From Staphylococcus sp. MI 10-1553 (GTDB lineage: Bacteria > Bacillota > Bacilli > Staphylococcales > Staphylococcaceae): DNA of 64,000 bases. Location: the NCBI RefSeq assembly GCF_010365305.1, contig NZ_CP048279.1:434001-498000 (forward strand), given 5' to 3'. The notes beneath the pieces are model-generated. The model saw only the letters and a list, made by a program, of their open reading frames with translations. It searched no databases and was not told where the DNA came from. A program made the translations under genes and the position numbers. Below, piece by piece: positions 17,085-27,715 of the stretch. Position 1 is the stretch's first letter. Each line of letters begins with the position of its first letter.

Positions 17085-18779
17085 ATGAGTAAAGCGTACG
17101 ATAAAATGTATGACTATATCATTATCGGCGGCGGTAGTGCGGGGTCCGTTTTAGGTGCACGTTTAAGCGAAGACAAAGATAAAAAGGTGTTGGTCCTTGA
17201 AGCGGGACGTAGTGACTACCCATGGGACTTATTAATTCAAATGCCTGCCGCGTTAATGTATCCATCTGGTAATCGTTTCTATGACTGGAAATACGAAACT
17301 GATGGTGAACCGCATATGGGTGGCCGCAAAGTATTCCACACACGTGGGAAAGTGTTAGGTGGTTCAAGTTCAATTAACGGTATGATTTATCAACGTGGGA
17401 ACCCGTTAGACTATGAAAAATGGGGCCAACCAGAAGGCATGGACACGTGGGATTATGCGCATTGTTTACCTTACTTCAAACGTTTAGAAACGACATTCGG
17501 TGCAGATACGGATGATCCGATTCGTGGCTTAAATGGACCAATCAAATTACGTCGTGGCCCAGCTGATAACCCATTATTCCATGCCTTTTTCGATGCGGCG
17601 GTTGAAGCGGGTTATCGCAAAACAAAAGACGTGAATGGTTTCCGTCAAGAAGGTTTCGGTCCATTCGACAGTCAAATTCATAACGGTCGTCGTGTATCAG
17701 CATCACGTGCGTATTTGCGTCCAGCGATGAAACGACCTAATTTAACAGTAAAAACACGCGCATTTGTAGAAAAGCTTCATTTCGATGGTAATACGGTCAC
17801 AGGTGTGACATACAAACGTAATGGCCGTTTACACAAAGTGCTTGCGAAAGAAGTCATTTTATCAGGTGGTGCGTTCAATACACCACAATTATTACAACTA
17901 TCAGGTATTGGTGACTCCGAACATTTACGCTCACTCGGTATTGAGCCACGCATTCATTTACCAGGTGTGGGTGAAAACTTTGAAGATCATTTAGAAGTTT
18001 ACATCCAACATACATGTAAAGAGCCAGTGTCCATGCAACCAAGTTTAAATAAACTCAAAATGCCGTTCATCGGTTTAGAATGGCTCACACGTCGTACAGG
18101 TGCAGCGGCAAGTAACCACTTTGAAGGTGGGGGCTTCGTACGTTCAAATGACGAAGTGGATTATCCAAACTTAATGTTTCATTTCTTACCATTAGCGGTA
18201 CGTTACGACGGTCAAAAAGCAGAAACTGCACATGGCTATCAAGTTCACGTCGGTCCAATGTATTCTAACTCTCGCGGTAGTTTAAAAATTACGTCAACGA
18301 ATCCGTATGTGAAACCGAAATTCGTGTTTAACTACTTATCAACAGAAGAAGATCAACGTGAATGGGTCGAAGCCATTCGTGTCGCACGTAACATTTTAAA
18401 ACAGTCTGCATTAGATAAATTTAACGGTGGCGAAATTTCACCAGGACCAAGCGTTCAAACAGATGAAGAAATTTTAGATTGGGTACGTCGAGATGCGGAA
18501 ACAGCGTTACACCCATCATGTAGTGCGAAAATGGGTCCAGCGAGTGATCCAATGGCAGTAGTAGACCCATTAACTATGAAAGTACATGGTATGGCAAACT
18601 TACGTGTCGTGGATGCGTCAGTGATGCCAACAACGACAAATGGTAATATTCATTCACCTGTATTGATGCTAGCTGAAAAAGCGGCAGATATTATCCGTGG
18701 TAGACAACCATTAGAACCTGAATATGTGGATTATTATGTTCATGGTAAGAGCGATCCAGATGCAGGTGCAATTGATTAA
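17085..18779 (+). CDS. betA: Choline dehydrogenase, GMC oxidoreductase family
   Basis: FAD-dependent oxidation of choline to betaine aldehyde, 564 residues (cudB). The ADP-binding motif is [20 protein letters not shown] near the N-terminus; GMC signature 1 is visible in [18 protein letters not shown] and signature 2 around [17 protein letters not shown]. The C-terminal active-site His-Asn region includes HPSCSAKMG and [11 protein letters not shown] 17085 follows TGGAGGAG. With betB and the BCCT transporter it makes a complete choline-to-betaine route. Confidence 0.94.
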   Translation: MSKAYDKMYDYIIIGGGSAGSVLGARLSEDKDKKVLVLEAGRSDYPWDLLIQMPAALMYPSGNRFYDWKYETDGEPHMGGRKVFHTRGKVLGGSSSINGMIYQRGNPLDYEKWGQPEGMDTWDYAHCLPYFKRLETTFGADTDDPIRGLNGPIKLRRGPADNPLFHAFFDAAVEAGYRKTKDVNGFRQEGFGPFDSQIHNGRRVSASRAYLRPAMKRPNLTVKTRAFVEKLHFDGNTVTGVTYKRNGRLHKVLAKEVILSGGAFNTPQLLQLSGIGDSEHLRSLGIEPRIHLPGVGENFEDHLEVYIQHTCKEPVSMQPSLNKLKMPFIGLEWLTRRTGAAASNHFEGGGFVRSNDEVDYPNLMFHFLPLAVRYDGQKAETAHGYQVHVGPMYSNSRGSLKITSTNPYVKPKFVFNYLSTEEDQREWVEAIRVARNILKQSALDKFNGGEISPGPSVQTDEEILDWVRRDAETALHPSCSAKMGPASDPMAVVDPLTMKVHGMANLRVVDASVMPTTTNGNIHSPVLMLAEKAADIIRGRQPLEPEYVDYYVHGKSDPDAGAID

Positions 18780-18794
18780 TAGATGAACAATATA

Positions 18795-18846
18795 GCGATT
18801 GGTTTTGAGATTGTTGTGACGATTTCAAAATCAGTCGCTTTTTTGT
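18795..18846 (+). terminator. Terminator after betA
   Basis: GCGATTGGTTTTGAGAT pairs with ATTTCAAAATCAGTCGC, followed by TTTTTT. Confidence 0.8.
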
Positions 18847-19035
18847 GTAGGAAACGATGAATTATTTCATAGGCTTCATTTTACGTGGCGATGAAATTTC
18901 AACATAGGATTCAGGTCATCAGAAATAGAAAACGGTTGACTTAGCATTACTCAGTATGTATAATAATGCAATATAAAGAATAAATAATCAAAAAGGTGTG
19001 ATGAAGATGGGACGTACACAACGACTTTAAAACAA

Positions 19036-20037
19036 TTGAAGGCTTTTAAAGGAAAGAGTTTTTTGAAAACAAAGGACTATGATGCTGAAGCTTTAATGAC
19101 ATTCATTGATTTTTCGATGGAATTAAAATATAAAAAGCAGCATCACTTGCCACATCCATTTTTGAAAGGGAAAAATATTGCGCTTATTTTTGAAAAGCCC
19201 TCTACACGAACAAGAGCAGCATTCAGTGTAGCGGCACATGATTTAGGGGCACATGTGGATTACTATGAAAAAGGTGATATTCATTTAGGGGGCAAAGAAT
19301 CGATAGCGGATACTGCACAAGTGTTTGGACGTATGTATGATGGCATCGAGTTTCGTGGCTATCACCAGTCAGATGTAGAACAATTGAGTCAGCATGCGGG
19401 CGTGCCTGTATGGAATGGTTTGACGAATGAATGGCATCCGACGCAAATGATTGCAGACTTTATGACCATTAAAGAACATTTCGGATCATTAGAAAATCGC
19501 ACATTAACGTATGTCGGTGATGCATCAAACAATGTGGCACATGATTTACTCGTGACAGGAGCGATGTTAGGCGTCAATGTTCATATCGCTGCACCAGAAA
19601 GTTTACAACCGCATCCAGATATTCAAGCCATTGCACAACATTATGCAGAGCAATCAGGAGCGAATATATTAATTACTGAAAATGTCCAACAAGGCGTCTA
19701 TCATGCGGATGTGCTCTATACAGACGTGTGGGTGTCGATGGGGACAGATGAAAGTGAGTGGGCGACACGCATTGAAAACATGTTGCCTTATCAAATTAAT
19801 GACGCTCTTCTTGCTCAGGCAGACAATCCAGACCTCATTGTCATGCACTGTTTACCAGCATTTCACAATTTGGAAACGACGACGAGCCAAAAACTGTATG
19901 ACCAGTTCGGATTAGAGGCATTAGAAATTACAGATGAAGTGTTCAACGGTCCGAATTCCGTCGTCTTTGAACAAGCAGAAAACCGATTACACGCCATCAA
20001 AGCGATTATGGCCGCAACACTCGGCGAATTATTTTAA
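19036..20037 (+). CDS. argF: Ornithine carbamoyltransferase
   Basis: Makes citrulline from ornithine and carbamoyl phosphate, or runs in reverse. The 333 residues contain the carbamoyl-phosphate site STRTR, HPTQ, the Asp-Asn region SNNVAHDL and the catalytic HCLPAFH. The frame opens at a TTG with no convincing ribosome site of its own. Just upstream an ATG with an AAGGTG ribosome site opens a nine-codon peptide (MKMGRTQRL) that stops five bases before the TTG. So either translation is coupled to that leader or the N-terminus has been disturbed. The length matches the family without the leader. It is isolated from other arginine genes, so anabolic versus catabolic use is open. Confidence 0.88.
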   Translation: MKAFKGKSFLKTKDYDAEALMTFIDFSMELKYKKQHHLPHPFLKGKNIALIFEKPSTRTRAAFSVAAHDLGAHVDYYEKGDIHLGGKESIADTAQVFGRMYDGIEFRGYHQSDVEQLSQHAGVPVWNGLTNEWHPTQMIADFMTIKEHFGSLENRTLTYVGDASNNVAHDLLVTGAMLGVNVHIAAPESLQPHPDIQAIAQHYAEQSGANILITENVQQGVYHADVLYTDVWVSMGTDESEWATRIENMLPYQINDALLAQADNPDLIVMHCLPAFHNLETTTSQKLYDQFGLEALEITDEVFNGPNSVVFEQAENRLHAIKAIMAATLGELF

Positions 20038-20047
20038 GAACAAAAAA

Positions 20048-20093
20048 ACACCCTCATCCCAATGTCAACCAACACACTGGAATGAGGGTCTTA
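20048..20093. terminator. Bidirectional hairpin after argF
   Basis: ACCCTCATCCCA pairs with TGGAATGAGGGT. On the minus strand it is followed by a run of T; on the + strand it closes argF. Confidence 0.6.
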
Positions 20094-20149
20094 TCATGAA
20101 GAATGTGAATAGAACGGTGCGTATCTCAGCATTGTATCTTCATTTAATA

Positions 20150-20440
20150 TTGCAAGAACCATGCGAGACTCCTGAGGTGAGGGATAAAGTTAAAAACAAA
20201 ATGACGTCTTTTTACTTTGATAGTGAGCACTGTTTAACGCAGTAGCTGTCTGACTTCTCAACGCTTGTACTTTTGAGAAGTCTAGTCAGCCTTGCGGGGG
20301 CAGTACTACGAAATCTTTGTGACACATGAGATTTCTGTACTGCGCCCAAAATCCATCAACGCTTCTACCGATGTAACCGCACAATCAAAGCGTTGATGAG
20401 TTGAAGGTTCATCGCCTAGGAACGCGAGCTCGGTAGTGCA
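20150..20440. repeat. Copy of the dispersed intergenic repeat (reverse orientation)
   Basis: The block 20230-20360 (GCAGTAGCTGTCTGACTTCTC through a GAGAAGTC hairpin arm, CCTTGCGGGGGCAGTAC, AAATCTTTGTGACACATGAGATTTC and CTGCGCCCAAAATCC) is nearly identical, inverted, to parts of 52521-52975 and 60881-61334. Flanking pieces differ, so it is a rearranged or truncated copy. The gap between argF and hisIE holds nothing else. Confidence 0.7.
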
Positions 20441-20468
20441 AAGCATCAAGGTTTAATAAAAGCACATC

Positions 20469-21098
20469 CTACCATTCCTCAATATCCTGACGTTCACCTT
20501 TAAAATTATTCCGCTTCTCATGCCGTTCTCCCAACAACTGCTCGACTTCCGCAAACGTGACATCTTGCGCTTGTAGCAACACGAACAAGTGATACAACAC
20601 ATCTGCACTTTCCGCAATCAGCTCATCACGATCATCTTTCATCGCTGCAATGACGACTTCAAACGCTTCTTCACCAAACTTCTTCGTGATTTTCTCTTTT
20701 CCTTCATTTAAAAGGTACTGTGTATAGGAACCGCTATCTGCTTCCTGTGCACGTGTCGCCACTGTTTCTTCAAGTTGTTGCACTTTAAAGCCACTGTCTG
20801 TCCCGAAACAACTTTGTGCGCCTGTGTGACAAGTTGGGCCCATTGGTTCGACAAACAGCAACAATGTGTCCTGATCGCAATCTAAATACATATCTTTGAC
20901 TTTTTGAATGTGTCCAGATGTTTCGCCTTTTTTCCATAGGCGATCTTTGGAGCGTGAATAAAACCAAGCGACCTGTTCATCGACTGTTTTTTGGAATGCG
21001 ACTTCATCCATATAGCCGAGCATCAATACTTGTTTCGTATCGGCATCTTGTAATATGACAGGGAGTAATCCTTTTGAAAAATCTGGTTTTAAGGCCAT
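20469..21098 (-). CDS. hisI: Bifunctional phosphoribosyl-AMP cyclohydrolase / phosphoribosyl-ATP pyrophosphatase
   Basis: HisIE fusion of 209 residues, steps 2 and 3 of histidine synthesis. The N-terminal cyclohydrolase has metal ligands in LDCDQD and GPTCHTGAQSCFG. The C-terminal MazG-like pyrophosphatase has KFGEEAFE and ESADVLYHLFVLL. It is the last gene of the his operon and overlaps the end of hisF by ten bases. Confidence 0.95.
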   Translation of the reverse strand: MALKPDFSKGLLPVILQDADTKQVLMLGYMDEVAFQKTVDEQVAWFYSRSKDRLWKKGETSGHIQKVKDMYLDCDQDTLLLFVEPMGPTCHTGAQSCFGTDSGFKVQQLEETVATRAQEADSGSYTQYLLNEGKEKITKKFGEEAFEVVIAAMKDDRDELIAESADVLYHLFVLLQAQDVTFAEVEQLLGERHEKRNNFKGERQDIEEW

Positions 21099-21853
21099 CT
21101 GACAGGCACACCTCCATTTTCGAGTTCTTGTTTAATTTCGTGTACAGTCGTTTCTTTGTCATGTAATATACTTGCCGCAAGTCCTGCTGAAACAGGTGTT
21201 TGTGTGAAAAGTTCCGTAAAGTGACGTGCGTGACCTCCGCCACCTGACGCAATAATAGGGATATTGACTCGTTCAGCTATCCCATTTAAATGTTTAATGT
21301 CAAAGCCTTGTTTCATCCCATCAAAATCCATGCTCGTTACGAGGAGTTCGCCAGCACCGAGTGTTTCGACTTCTTGGACCCAATCATACACCCGTTTATC
21401 TGTACGTTTTTTACCGCCATGTGTGCAACAGAAATAATCATCTAATTCTGGATCATATTGGCTGTCGATGGCGATACATATGCATTGTCGCCCGAACTTT
21501 TCACTCGCTTGACGGATGAGTTCAGGGTTGTTGAGGGCTGCAGAATTAAGTGACACTTTGTCGGCACCATGCTTTAACAAATCAGAAATGTCATCGAGTG
21601 AAGCGATGCCACCACCGACCGTTAATGGGATAAACAGTTGCTCGGCGGTTTGTTGGATAATGTCTAACGTTAAAGCATGGCCACGTTCTGTTTTGGAAAT
21701 ATCTAAAAAGACGAGTTCATCGGCACCGCCTTCATTGTAGTATAGTGCTAAGTCGACAGGGTCACCGATGTCTCTTAACCCTTTGAATTGAATCCCTTTC
21801 ACAACACGACCGTCTTTTACATCGAGGCAAGGAATGATTCGTTTTTTAATCAA
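21089..21853 (-). CDS. hisF: Imidazole glycerol phosphate synthase, cyclase subunit
   Basis: Beta/alpha barrel of 254 residues. It closes the imidazole ring using ammonia from HisH. Visible signatures are [15 protein letters not shown] at the start, [11 protein letters not shown] and the phosphate-binding GGG loops ([15 protein letters not shown]). A TTG at 21853 is preferred because GGAGGG stands right before it and the length then matches the family. It overlaps hisA by four bases. Confidence 0.95.
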   Translation of the reverse strand: MIKKRIIPCLDVKDGRVVKGIQFKGLRDIGDPVDLALYYNEGGADELVFLDISKTERGHALTLDIIQQTAEQLFIPLTVGGGIASLDDISDLLKHGADKVSLNSAALNNPELIRQASEKFGRQCICIAIDSQYDPELDDYFCCTHGGKKRTDKRVYDWVQEVETLGAGELLVTSMDFDGMKQGFDIKHLNGIAERVNIPIIASGGGGHARHFTELFTQTPVSAGLAASILHDKETTVHEIKQELENGGVPVRWP

Positions 21854-22554
21854 CTTAATCCCTCCCAAAAGGTGCTTTGATTTGCTGCTTTACCGACGAT
21901 TGCGGCAGTGATACCTGAAACTTCAAGTCTTTCAAGGTCTTGTTGATGACGAATGCCTCCTGATGCGACGACAGGTAACGATGTCGCTTGCGCAAGTTGA
22001 GCAGTGATTTCAAAGTTCGGACCTGCTAATTTGCCATCTTTCGAAATATCTGTATAAATGATGCCGCCTAACGGTAATTTTTCGATTTGTGCTACATAGT
22101 CAAATAAATCTAGTGCGGCATCTTCTGTCCAACCGTTAATTTTGATTGCTGTTCGATACGCATCGACTGACACATAAATTTTCCCGGGAAATAACTGACT
22201 CATTTCAGCGAGCCATGCGACATTGGTAATTGCTTGTGTACCGACAATACAGTAATCGACACCTGAGTCATAATAACGTCGCAACGTAGCTTCATCACGA
22301 ATCCCACCACCGACTTCAATCGGTTTATCACTTGCTTGAATGAGGTGTTGAATATAATCCATTTCAATCGCGCGTTGTGCTTTGGCGCCGATAAGGTCGA
22401 TAATGTGAATACGGTCGACACTTTCGAATTGATTGTAAAATTGAATACTGTCTTCTGCACTCCTCGTCATTGCTTCTGAAGTGTTGTAATCTCCCTCAGT
22501 GAGACGTACACTTTTGCCTTCAATTAAATCAATGGCAGGCCAAATTTTAATCAT
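21850..22554 (-). CDS. hisA: ProFAR isomerase
   Basis: Beta/alpha barrel isomerase (234 residues) of the histidine route. Catalytic Asp residues are in [14 protein letters not shown] and [14 protein letters not shown]; the paired phosphate sites are VGGGIRDE and ASGGIRH. It overlaps both neighbours, as in a translationally coupled operon. Confidence 0.95.
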   Translation of the reverse strand: MIKIWPAIDLIEGKSVRLTEGDYNTSEAMTRSAEDSIQFYNQFESVDRIHIIDLIGAKAQRAIEMDYIQHLIQASDKPIEVGGGIRDEATLRRYYDSGVDYCIVGTQAITNVAWLAEMSQLFPGKIYVSVDAYRTAIKINGWTEDAALDLFDYVAQIEKLPLGGIIYTDISKDGKLAGPNFEITAQLAQATSLPVVASGGIRHQQDLERLEVSGITAAIVGKAANQSTFWEGLS

Positions 22555-23122
22555 GTTGCCATCCTCCTTTTAATGCTTGGGATAAGATGTCCAAGCCATA
22601 ATCCCCACTTTTTTCAGGGTGGAATTGAATGCCGATATATTGCCCGCGTTGGACGATACCTGGAATTTGAGCGCCGTAATCTGTATAAGCGACGACATCA
22701 TCATTCATCGGGGCTTGGTACGTGTGCACATAATAGACGTCTTTATCTAAACCCGGGACGTCGCTTTTTAATTGATTCCAACCGAGATGGGGCACTGTGT
22801 AAGGTGTGTCAATCGCACGTACATGGCCTTCGAAAAAGCCGAGTCCAGGGACATGACCTTCTTCGCTAAAAGCATAGAGCAATTGCATCCCGAGACAAAT
22901 ACCGATGATTGCTTTTTGTTGTTGTTTTAATAATGGCGCCAGTTGATAACGGTCAATGGCTTGCATAGCGTCTTTAAAATGACCGACACCAGGTAAGATG
23001 AGCTGATCGGCACTTTCAATGACTTCAGGATCACGTGAGACGACGACATCATAGCCGAGATGTTGTACGGCGCGTTGGACATTTAAAATATTGCCTAATC
23101 CGTAATCTACAATGACAATCAT
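22547..23122 (-). CDS. hisH: Imidazole glycerol phosphate synthase, glutaminase subunit
   Basis: Class I glutamine amidotransferase of 191 residues that feeds ammonia to HisF. The nucleophile Cys lies in [10 protein letters not shown], the His/Glu of the triad in [10 protein letters not shown], and the oxyanion motif is in LPGVGHF. It overlaps hisA and hisB. Confidence 0.95.
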   Translation of the reverse strand: MIVIVDYGLGNILNVQRAVQHLGYDVVVSRDPEVIESADQLILPGVGHFKDAMQAIDRYQLAPLLKQQQKAIIGICLGMQLLYAFSEEGHVPGLGFFEGHVRAIDTPYTVPHLGWNQLKSDVPGLDKDVYYVHTYQAPMNDDVVAYTDYGAQIPGIVQRGQYIGIQFHPEKSGDYGLDILSQALKGGWQHD

Positions 23123-23700
23123 GATTCAATCACACCTTTAGATGAAGGAATACGTGCTTCTTGTGATGGGCGCAATGCTTGTTTTAAGGCACGGGCGAAC
23201 GCTTTGAATATCGCTTCAATCTCATGATGTGTATTTCCTTGGTGCAGTAAATCGATGTGTACCGTGAGTCGCGCATTGATGACTAAGGCTCTGAAAAATT
23301 CTTCAACTAACTCTGTATCAAACTGACCGACCTTTTCTTTACTGAATTGCGCGTTAAAGTTTAAATAAGGTCGTCCGCTAATATCAACGACAGCACGTGC
23401 TAATGTTTCGTCCATCGGTAAATATTGTTGGCCGTAACGCTCGAAATGCTTTTTATCGCGTGTCAGTTGTAACAATAATTGACCGAGTACGATACCGATA
23501 TCTTCAGTTGTATGATGATCATCCACCCACGTGTCGCCATCTACATTAATATTGAAGTAGAGCCCGCTGTGAAAGCTCAACAGTGTTAACATATGATCTA
23601 AAAAGCCGACGCCCGTATCGATATGGCTTGTTTCTTGAGCTTCTGAAAGTTCAATGGCAATTTTAGTTTCTTTCGTTTCTCGGTTAATTTGATATGTCAT
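23119..23700 (-). CDS. hisB: Imidazoleglycerol-phosphate dehydratase
   Basis: Dehydratase of 193 residues with two similar halves. Mn ligands are in DHHTTEDIGI and the matching GNTHHEIEAIFKAFARAL; GVGFLDHML is the other family signature. The ATG at 23700 (MTYQINRETKE) follows GGAGTG and is preferred over a longer frame. Confidence 0.94.
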   Translation of the reverse strand: MTYQINRETKETKIAIELSEAQETSHIDTGVGFLDHMLTLLSFHSGLYFNINVDGDTWVDDHHTTEDIGIVLGQLLLQLTRDKKHFERYGQQYLPMDETLARAVVDISGRPYLNFNAQFSKEKVGQFDTELVEEFFRALVINARLTVHIDLLHQGNTHHEIEAIFKAFARALKQALRPSQEARIPSSKGVIES

Positions 23701-24697
23701 GACGTTCACTCCATTCTTTGACGACTTGTTCAAAACGGTCTAACTGTGCTTCTGTTGCAATGGAATAGCGGACAAATCCTGCCATCGTTGCTTCAGATGG
23801 GTCATTGTAAAAGCGTGGGAGAAAGCCGTGTTGTTCGACATAGCGTCCGAGTGCCATTGCTTTAGGTCCAGCAGTTAACACAAAGTTGGTTTCGCTCGGA
23901 TAAATCGTCATATGTGGACTTGCATAGTGTTGCAAAATGGCTTTCAAACGTGTGCTTAAGTGACGTTGGTGTGCAACAAACGCTTCTGTTTCTGCTTGAT
24001 TTTCAAATAAGTGAATGCCAATCGCCATCGTCAGTGCACTGAGTGGATAAGGGTGTTCAATTTGGCGAACACGTTGAATTGTTTTTTCTGTGCCAATTAA
24101 GATACCGAGACGCAACCCAGCCATCGCATAAGCTTTCGATAAAGTACGCATTATCAAAATATGATCTTCTAAGGCAATATCGAGTGGCGTCGAAAAATCA
24201 ACATACGCTTCATCAATGACGAGGTAACCGCCAAGTCGTTTCATTTCATCAGCAATCGCTCGAAGATAACTTTCATCAAAACGGTGACCAGTTGGATTGT
24301 GTGGATTACTTAAGATGAAGAAACTCGGTTGGACAGTTTGAATGCGTTCAAGTACTGTTTCAATTGGAAAAGACAATTCTGCTGTTCCGTCAACAAATTG
24401 GATATCACGATTCACTTGGCGTGCGTAATCTTGATACATGAAAAAGTCAGGGTTGAGCGTTAAACATGGACCGTCCGGCATGATGAGCATTAACTTTTGA
24501 ATCAGTTCATCAGAGCCATTGCCACAAGTGATTTGTTCGAACGAGAAAGTATCATCGTAGTATTGCGCATAAGCTTTACGGAAACGATCATACGCCACGT
24601 CAGGGTAGTGGTGATAGTCACATTGTTCGATGAGTTCGGTTAATGTCTCTGTCGATAATGGCTTAATCGGACTTTCATTTTTGTTCATACGAATCAT
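23684..24697 (-). CDS. hisC: Histidinol-phosphate aminotransferase
   Basis: PLP enzyme of fold type I (337 residues). The Schiff-base Lys is in TLSKAYAMAGLRLG; other marks are NPHNPTG and VIDEAYVDF. Its 3' end overlaps the hisB start and its 5' end overlaps hisD by four bases. Confidence 0.94.
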   Translation of the reverse strand: MIRMNKNESPIKPLSTETLTELIEQCDYHHYPDVAYDRFRKAYAQYYDDTFSFEQITCGNGSDELIQKLMLIMPDGPCLTLNPDFFMYQDYARQVNRDIQFVDGTAELSFPIETVLERIQTVQPSFFILSNPHNPTGHRFDESYLRAIADEMKRLGGYLVIDEAYVDFSTPLDIALEDHILIMRTLSKAYAMAGLRLGILIGTEKTIQRVRQIEHPYPLSALTMAIGIHLFENQAETEAFVAHQRHLSTRLKAILQHYASPHMTIYPSETNFVLTAGPKAMALGRYVEQHGFLPRFYNDPSEATMAGFVRYSIATEAQLDRFEQVVKEWSERHDISN

Positions 24698-25953
24698 GCG
24701 TCGTCACCTCTTTGTCTGATTTCTAATGATTTTTGGTGGTGATACAGTTGTTCATCTTGAGCGATACGTGCGGCATCTCGATACGTTTTTTCATATGTTG
24801 CTTCTGACAAATGAATGACCGTATGTTTCGTTAAAAAGTCATTGACCGATAAACCGTGTTGAAAGCGGGCTGTCCGTTGTGTTGGTAGGACGTGGCTCGG
24901 TCCCGCAATATAGTCTCCAATCGCTTCCGGAGCATATCCACCTATGAATAGGCTGCCGACGTAGTGAATATGTGGTAAATAGGCTTCTGGTTGTATTGTT
25001 TGAATTGATGCATGCTCGGGTGCGATTGTATTCATCACATGACAACTGTCGTCAAAATCAGTCGCGTGAATGAGATAGTGATGGTCTTTTAAACTGACTT
25101 TTAAAATGTTATGACGTGGTGCATCGTTAAGTGTTTGTTTGATACGGCTTTCTAAATTTTCGAGTAATGCCAAATCCGTTGAAATGACAAACGTCCGCGC
25201 CATTTCATCATGTTCTGCTTGAGCAAACACATCATAGACTACCGCTTCTAAGTTACATGTGTCATCAATAATTAACGCAATTTCACTTGGCCCTGCAATT
25301 TGATCGATACCGACTTCTCCGTACAGTGCCTTTTTCGCATAAGCGACATATTGATTGCCTGGACCGACAATTTTATCGACTTTCGGAATCGTTTCTGTAC
25401 CATAAGCAAGTGCCGCGATACTTTGTGCACCACCGACTTGATACACATGATCAACACCAACAATATGACATGCGGCAAGCACACTCGGCGCAACACCATT
25501 CGGTTGAGGAGGTGTGACCACACTTATATTTTTTACACCAGCTACTTTTGCGAGTGTTGCCGTCATTAATACTGTAGAAGGATAGCTCGCTTTACCGCCA
25601 GGCACATATATACCGACACGTTCGATCGGGTGATACACTTCATAAAGTTCAGGTGTCGCGTATTGGTTTTCGTATTTGATTTGTGTTTGATAATCTCGAA
25701 TTCTTTGGAAACTATGTTCAAGTGCGTGACGTAAATCTTCATCTATGTTGTGATACGCCGCTTCGATGTCAGCTTGTGGCACTTCCAACGTCTCTACACT
25801 GACACAATCAAATTGTTGATTATAGTCATGTAGCGCTAGGTCTCCTTCACGTCGCACGCGCTCACAAATGGCAGTGACTTGTGCGTGGATTTCAGGATTG
25901 AATGTTTCTGTCGTTTGAAATTGTTGTAAAAAAGTTTGGCTATTAACGATCAA
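24694..25953 (-). CDS. hisD: Histidinol dehydrogenase
   Basis: NAD- and zinc-dependent last step to histidine, 419 residues. Signature regions are the IVGPGNQYVAYAKKALYG and GPSEIALIID stretches and the AEHDE metal site; the catalytic His pair is in PEHASIQ and GPSHVLPT. Operon neighbours are hisG upstream (11-base overlap) and hisC downstream. Confidence 0.95.
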   Translation of the reverse strand: MIVNSQTFLQQFQTTETFNPEIHAQVTAICERVRREGDLALHDYNQQFDCVSVETLEVPQADIEAAYHNIDEDLRHALEHSFQRIRDYQTQIKYENQYATPELYEVYHPIERVGIYVPGGKASYPSTVLMTATLAKVAGVKNISVVTPPQPNGVAPSVLAACHIVGVDHVYQVGGAQSIAALAYGTETIPKVDKIVGPGNQYVAYAKKALYGEVGIDQIAGPSEIALIIDDTCNLEAVVYDVFAQAEHDEMARTFVISTDLALLENLESRIKQTLNDAPRHNILKVSLKDHHYLIHATDFDDSCHVMNTIAPEHASIQTIQPEAYLPHIHYVGSLFIGGYAPEAIGDYIAGPSHVLPTQRTARFQHGLSVNDFLTKHTVIHLSEATYEKTYRDAARIAQDEQLYHHQKSLEIRQRGDDA

Positions 25954-26557
25954 TGAGCGACACTCCTAACATGTTAATAAATGCATCAATTTCTGATGAT
26001 TGGGTGAAAAAGCTTTGTCGATTCGTAATGAGTTGCGCTTGAATATCTGCAATATGTTCTTTTTCGACTAACCCGTTCGAACGTAAAGTGGTCCCTGTTT
26101 GAACAATGTCAACGATGCCGTCTACCATGCCAATCACACAGGCAAGTTCGATAGAGCCAGATAATTCAATCAGTTCGACATCGCGTCCCGTTGCTTTAAA
26201 ATAATCTCCTGCTGTTTTAGGAAAAGAAGTTGCAACTTTACGATAGTCCGTCGTCTCGTCAAACGCTGCGACTGAAAAGTGACATTGGCCAAAAGGTAGC
26301 GCAAGCAATTGATTAACGTCGTATTGGGTTTCGTTGAGAATGTCACTGCCTGTAATCCCAATATCTGCAATGCCTTGTTCGACGTAAATAGGGACGTCAT
26401 TGCCTTTGACGAATAAAAAATGGAAGGGTGGTGCTTTAATTTGAAGCTGGCGTTCTCTAGATTTTAATTGTGTCGCCAAATCGTTTTGACCTTGTGATTC
26501 TAAGTAGGCGAAAAAACTTTTTAGTAGGCGACCTTTAGCTAATGCGATTGTAAGCAC
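25943..26557 (-). CDS. hisG: ATP phosphoribosyltransferase, short catalytic subunit
   Basis: First committed step of the route. At 204 residues this is the short form that lacks the regulatory domain and needs HisZ, encoded just upstream. ALAKGRL, DIGITGSDIL and the PRPP loop DIVQTGTTLRSNGL are visible. Confidence 0.95.
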   Translation of the reverse strand: MLTIALAKGRLLKSFFAYLESQGQNDLATQLKSRERQLQIKAPPFHFLFVKGNDVPIYVEQGIADIGITGSDILNETQYDVNQLLALPFGQCHFSVAAFDETTDYRKVATSFPKTAGDYFKATGRDVELIELSGSIELACVIGMVDGIVDIVQTGTTLRSNGLVEKEHIADIQAQLITNRQSFFTQSSEIDAFINMLGVSLIDR

Positions 26558-26572
26558 AGTGATTCCTCCTCG

Positions 26573-27382
26573 TTATAATGTTAACCCTAATCCGAAACCC
26601 TCTAGTGGTCCGTTGTAATAGCCTCCTGATAACATTCGACCACTGTCTTTAAGGTGCGCATGAATAAATGTCTCCTTATAGTAAGAACGCGGAGCTTGCG
26701 GTGTAATATCGAGATGAACCGTGTCGATGTGAATCGATTTGAAGTAAGTTTGCCAACGATTCAAACTGCGAATAATGACGTGATCGTGCGGATATAGCGT
26801 ATTTAAAAGTTCGAGCTGCTGATGTGTCGGTGTGAGCAATAACCGTACGAGCGGATGACTGATGCCGAGCTCGGACTTGAGTGCCGAAATATTGCGCTGT
26901 TCTACCCAAGTGAGTAACTGTTCACGTTCAGCTTGATGCGCGAGCAATAAATCAATGAGCTGGTAATGCCCAATCACGACATATTGAATTTCATCTTGCA
27001 ACTGTTGTTCGATAAATTGTTGGAACGTCTCAAAAGTATGGTACATTTCTTGAATATGTGGTCGATAACATTCCACACCGAGTTGTGTTTGTACTTGATG
27101 GTGTCGCACAATCGGTCCTGTATAAGCCACAGCGGAATGATTGAGTTGGTAATGTTGATAATAGCGCACAAGTTGATCGGTAAAGTCATTGCGTAATGCA
27201 AATAATGTATCATCTGCTTGCCACACACTGCGCTCTTTCATTTGTTTTAAATCGTCTGGAGAAAGTTCATCCCATACGAGTGTTTCGATAAAGGCAGTCT
27301 CAATCGGTTCGAAATCATTGGCTGCCGCTAACTTTAAAAAGTCAATTTCATATTGTTTATTTTGTATGAAAGGTTGTACCAT
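26573..27382 (-). CDS. hisZ: ATP phosphoribosyltransferase regulatory subunit (HisZ)
   Basis: Class II aminoacyl-tRNA-synthetase-like paralogue without synthetase function, which completes short HisG. At 269 residues it is shorter than many HisZ proteins. AYTGPIVRHHQ and the C-terminal LSGGYYNGPLEGFGLGL (motif 3-like) mark the family. First gene of the his operon. Confidence 0.88.
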   Translation of the reverse strand: MVQPFIQNKQYEIDFLKLAAANDFEPIETAFIETLVWDELSPDDLKQMKERSVWQADDTLFALRNDFTDQLVRYYQHYQLNHSAVAYTGPIVRHHQVQTQLGVECYRPHIQEMYHTFETFQQFIEQQLQDEIQYVVIGHYQLIDLLLAHQAEREQLLTWVEQRNISALKSELGISHPLVRLLLTPTHQQLELLNTLYPHDHVIIRSLNRWQTYFKSIHIDTVHLDITPQAPRSYYKETFIHAHLKDSGRMLSGGYYNGPLEGFGLGLTL

Positions 27383-27715
27383 AACCTACCCTCGCTTTCG
27401 TTCTCTACCAAGTTAAAGTATTCGAATAGAATACGACAATGGTAGCACAGAGGTTTTCAGATTTCAACTCATTTTTCTGAATAATTTATTTTTAGTTTCG
27501 GATGATTGCCATGACCCTTATCATCAAACTGTCCCCAAACCGTTTGATTTGTACATGGAAGGGTCTCATGCCATAACGGTTCAAGCACGAGCAAGCGTCG
27601 CACAAATTCAATCCCAACTTATCGCAATCGATCCAAAATAAAAAAATCGTATTTTGAAGCATCTAATTGTATAATTGAGATGGTCAAGTAATTATATAAA
27701 TAAGGAGCGTTTCGT
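27383..27715. other. his/deoC intergenic region with an operator-like palindrome and a gene remnant
   Basis: A GTATTC-GAATA-GAATAC inverted repeat (about 27418-27435) lies upstream of hisZ, a candidate operator. From about 27469 to 27621 the minus strand stays open for some 50 codons and reads like a real protein tail (RRLLVLEPLWHETLPC..., ending KINYSEK), but a stop precedes it and there is no start. It is probably the remains of a deleted gene that I cannot identify. The region just before deoC holds its promoter and a TAAGGAG ribosome site. Confidence 0.35.
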
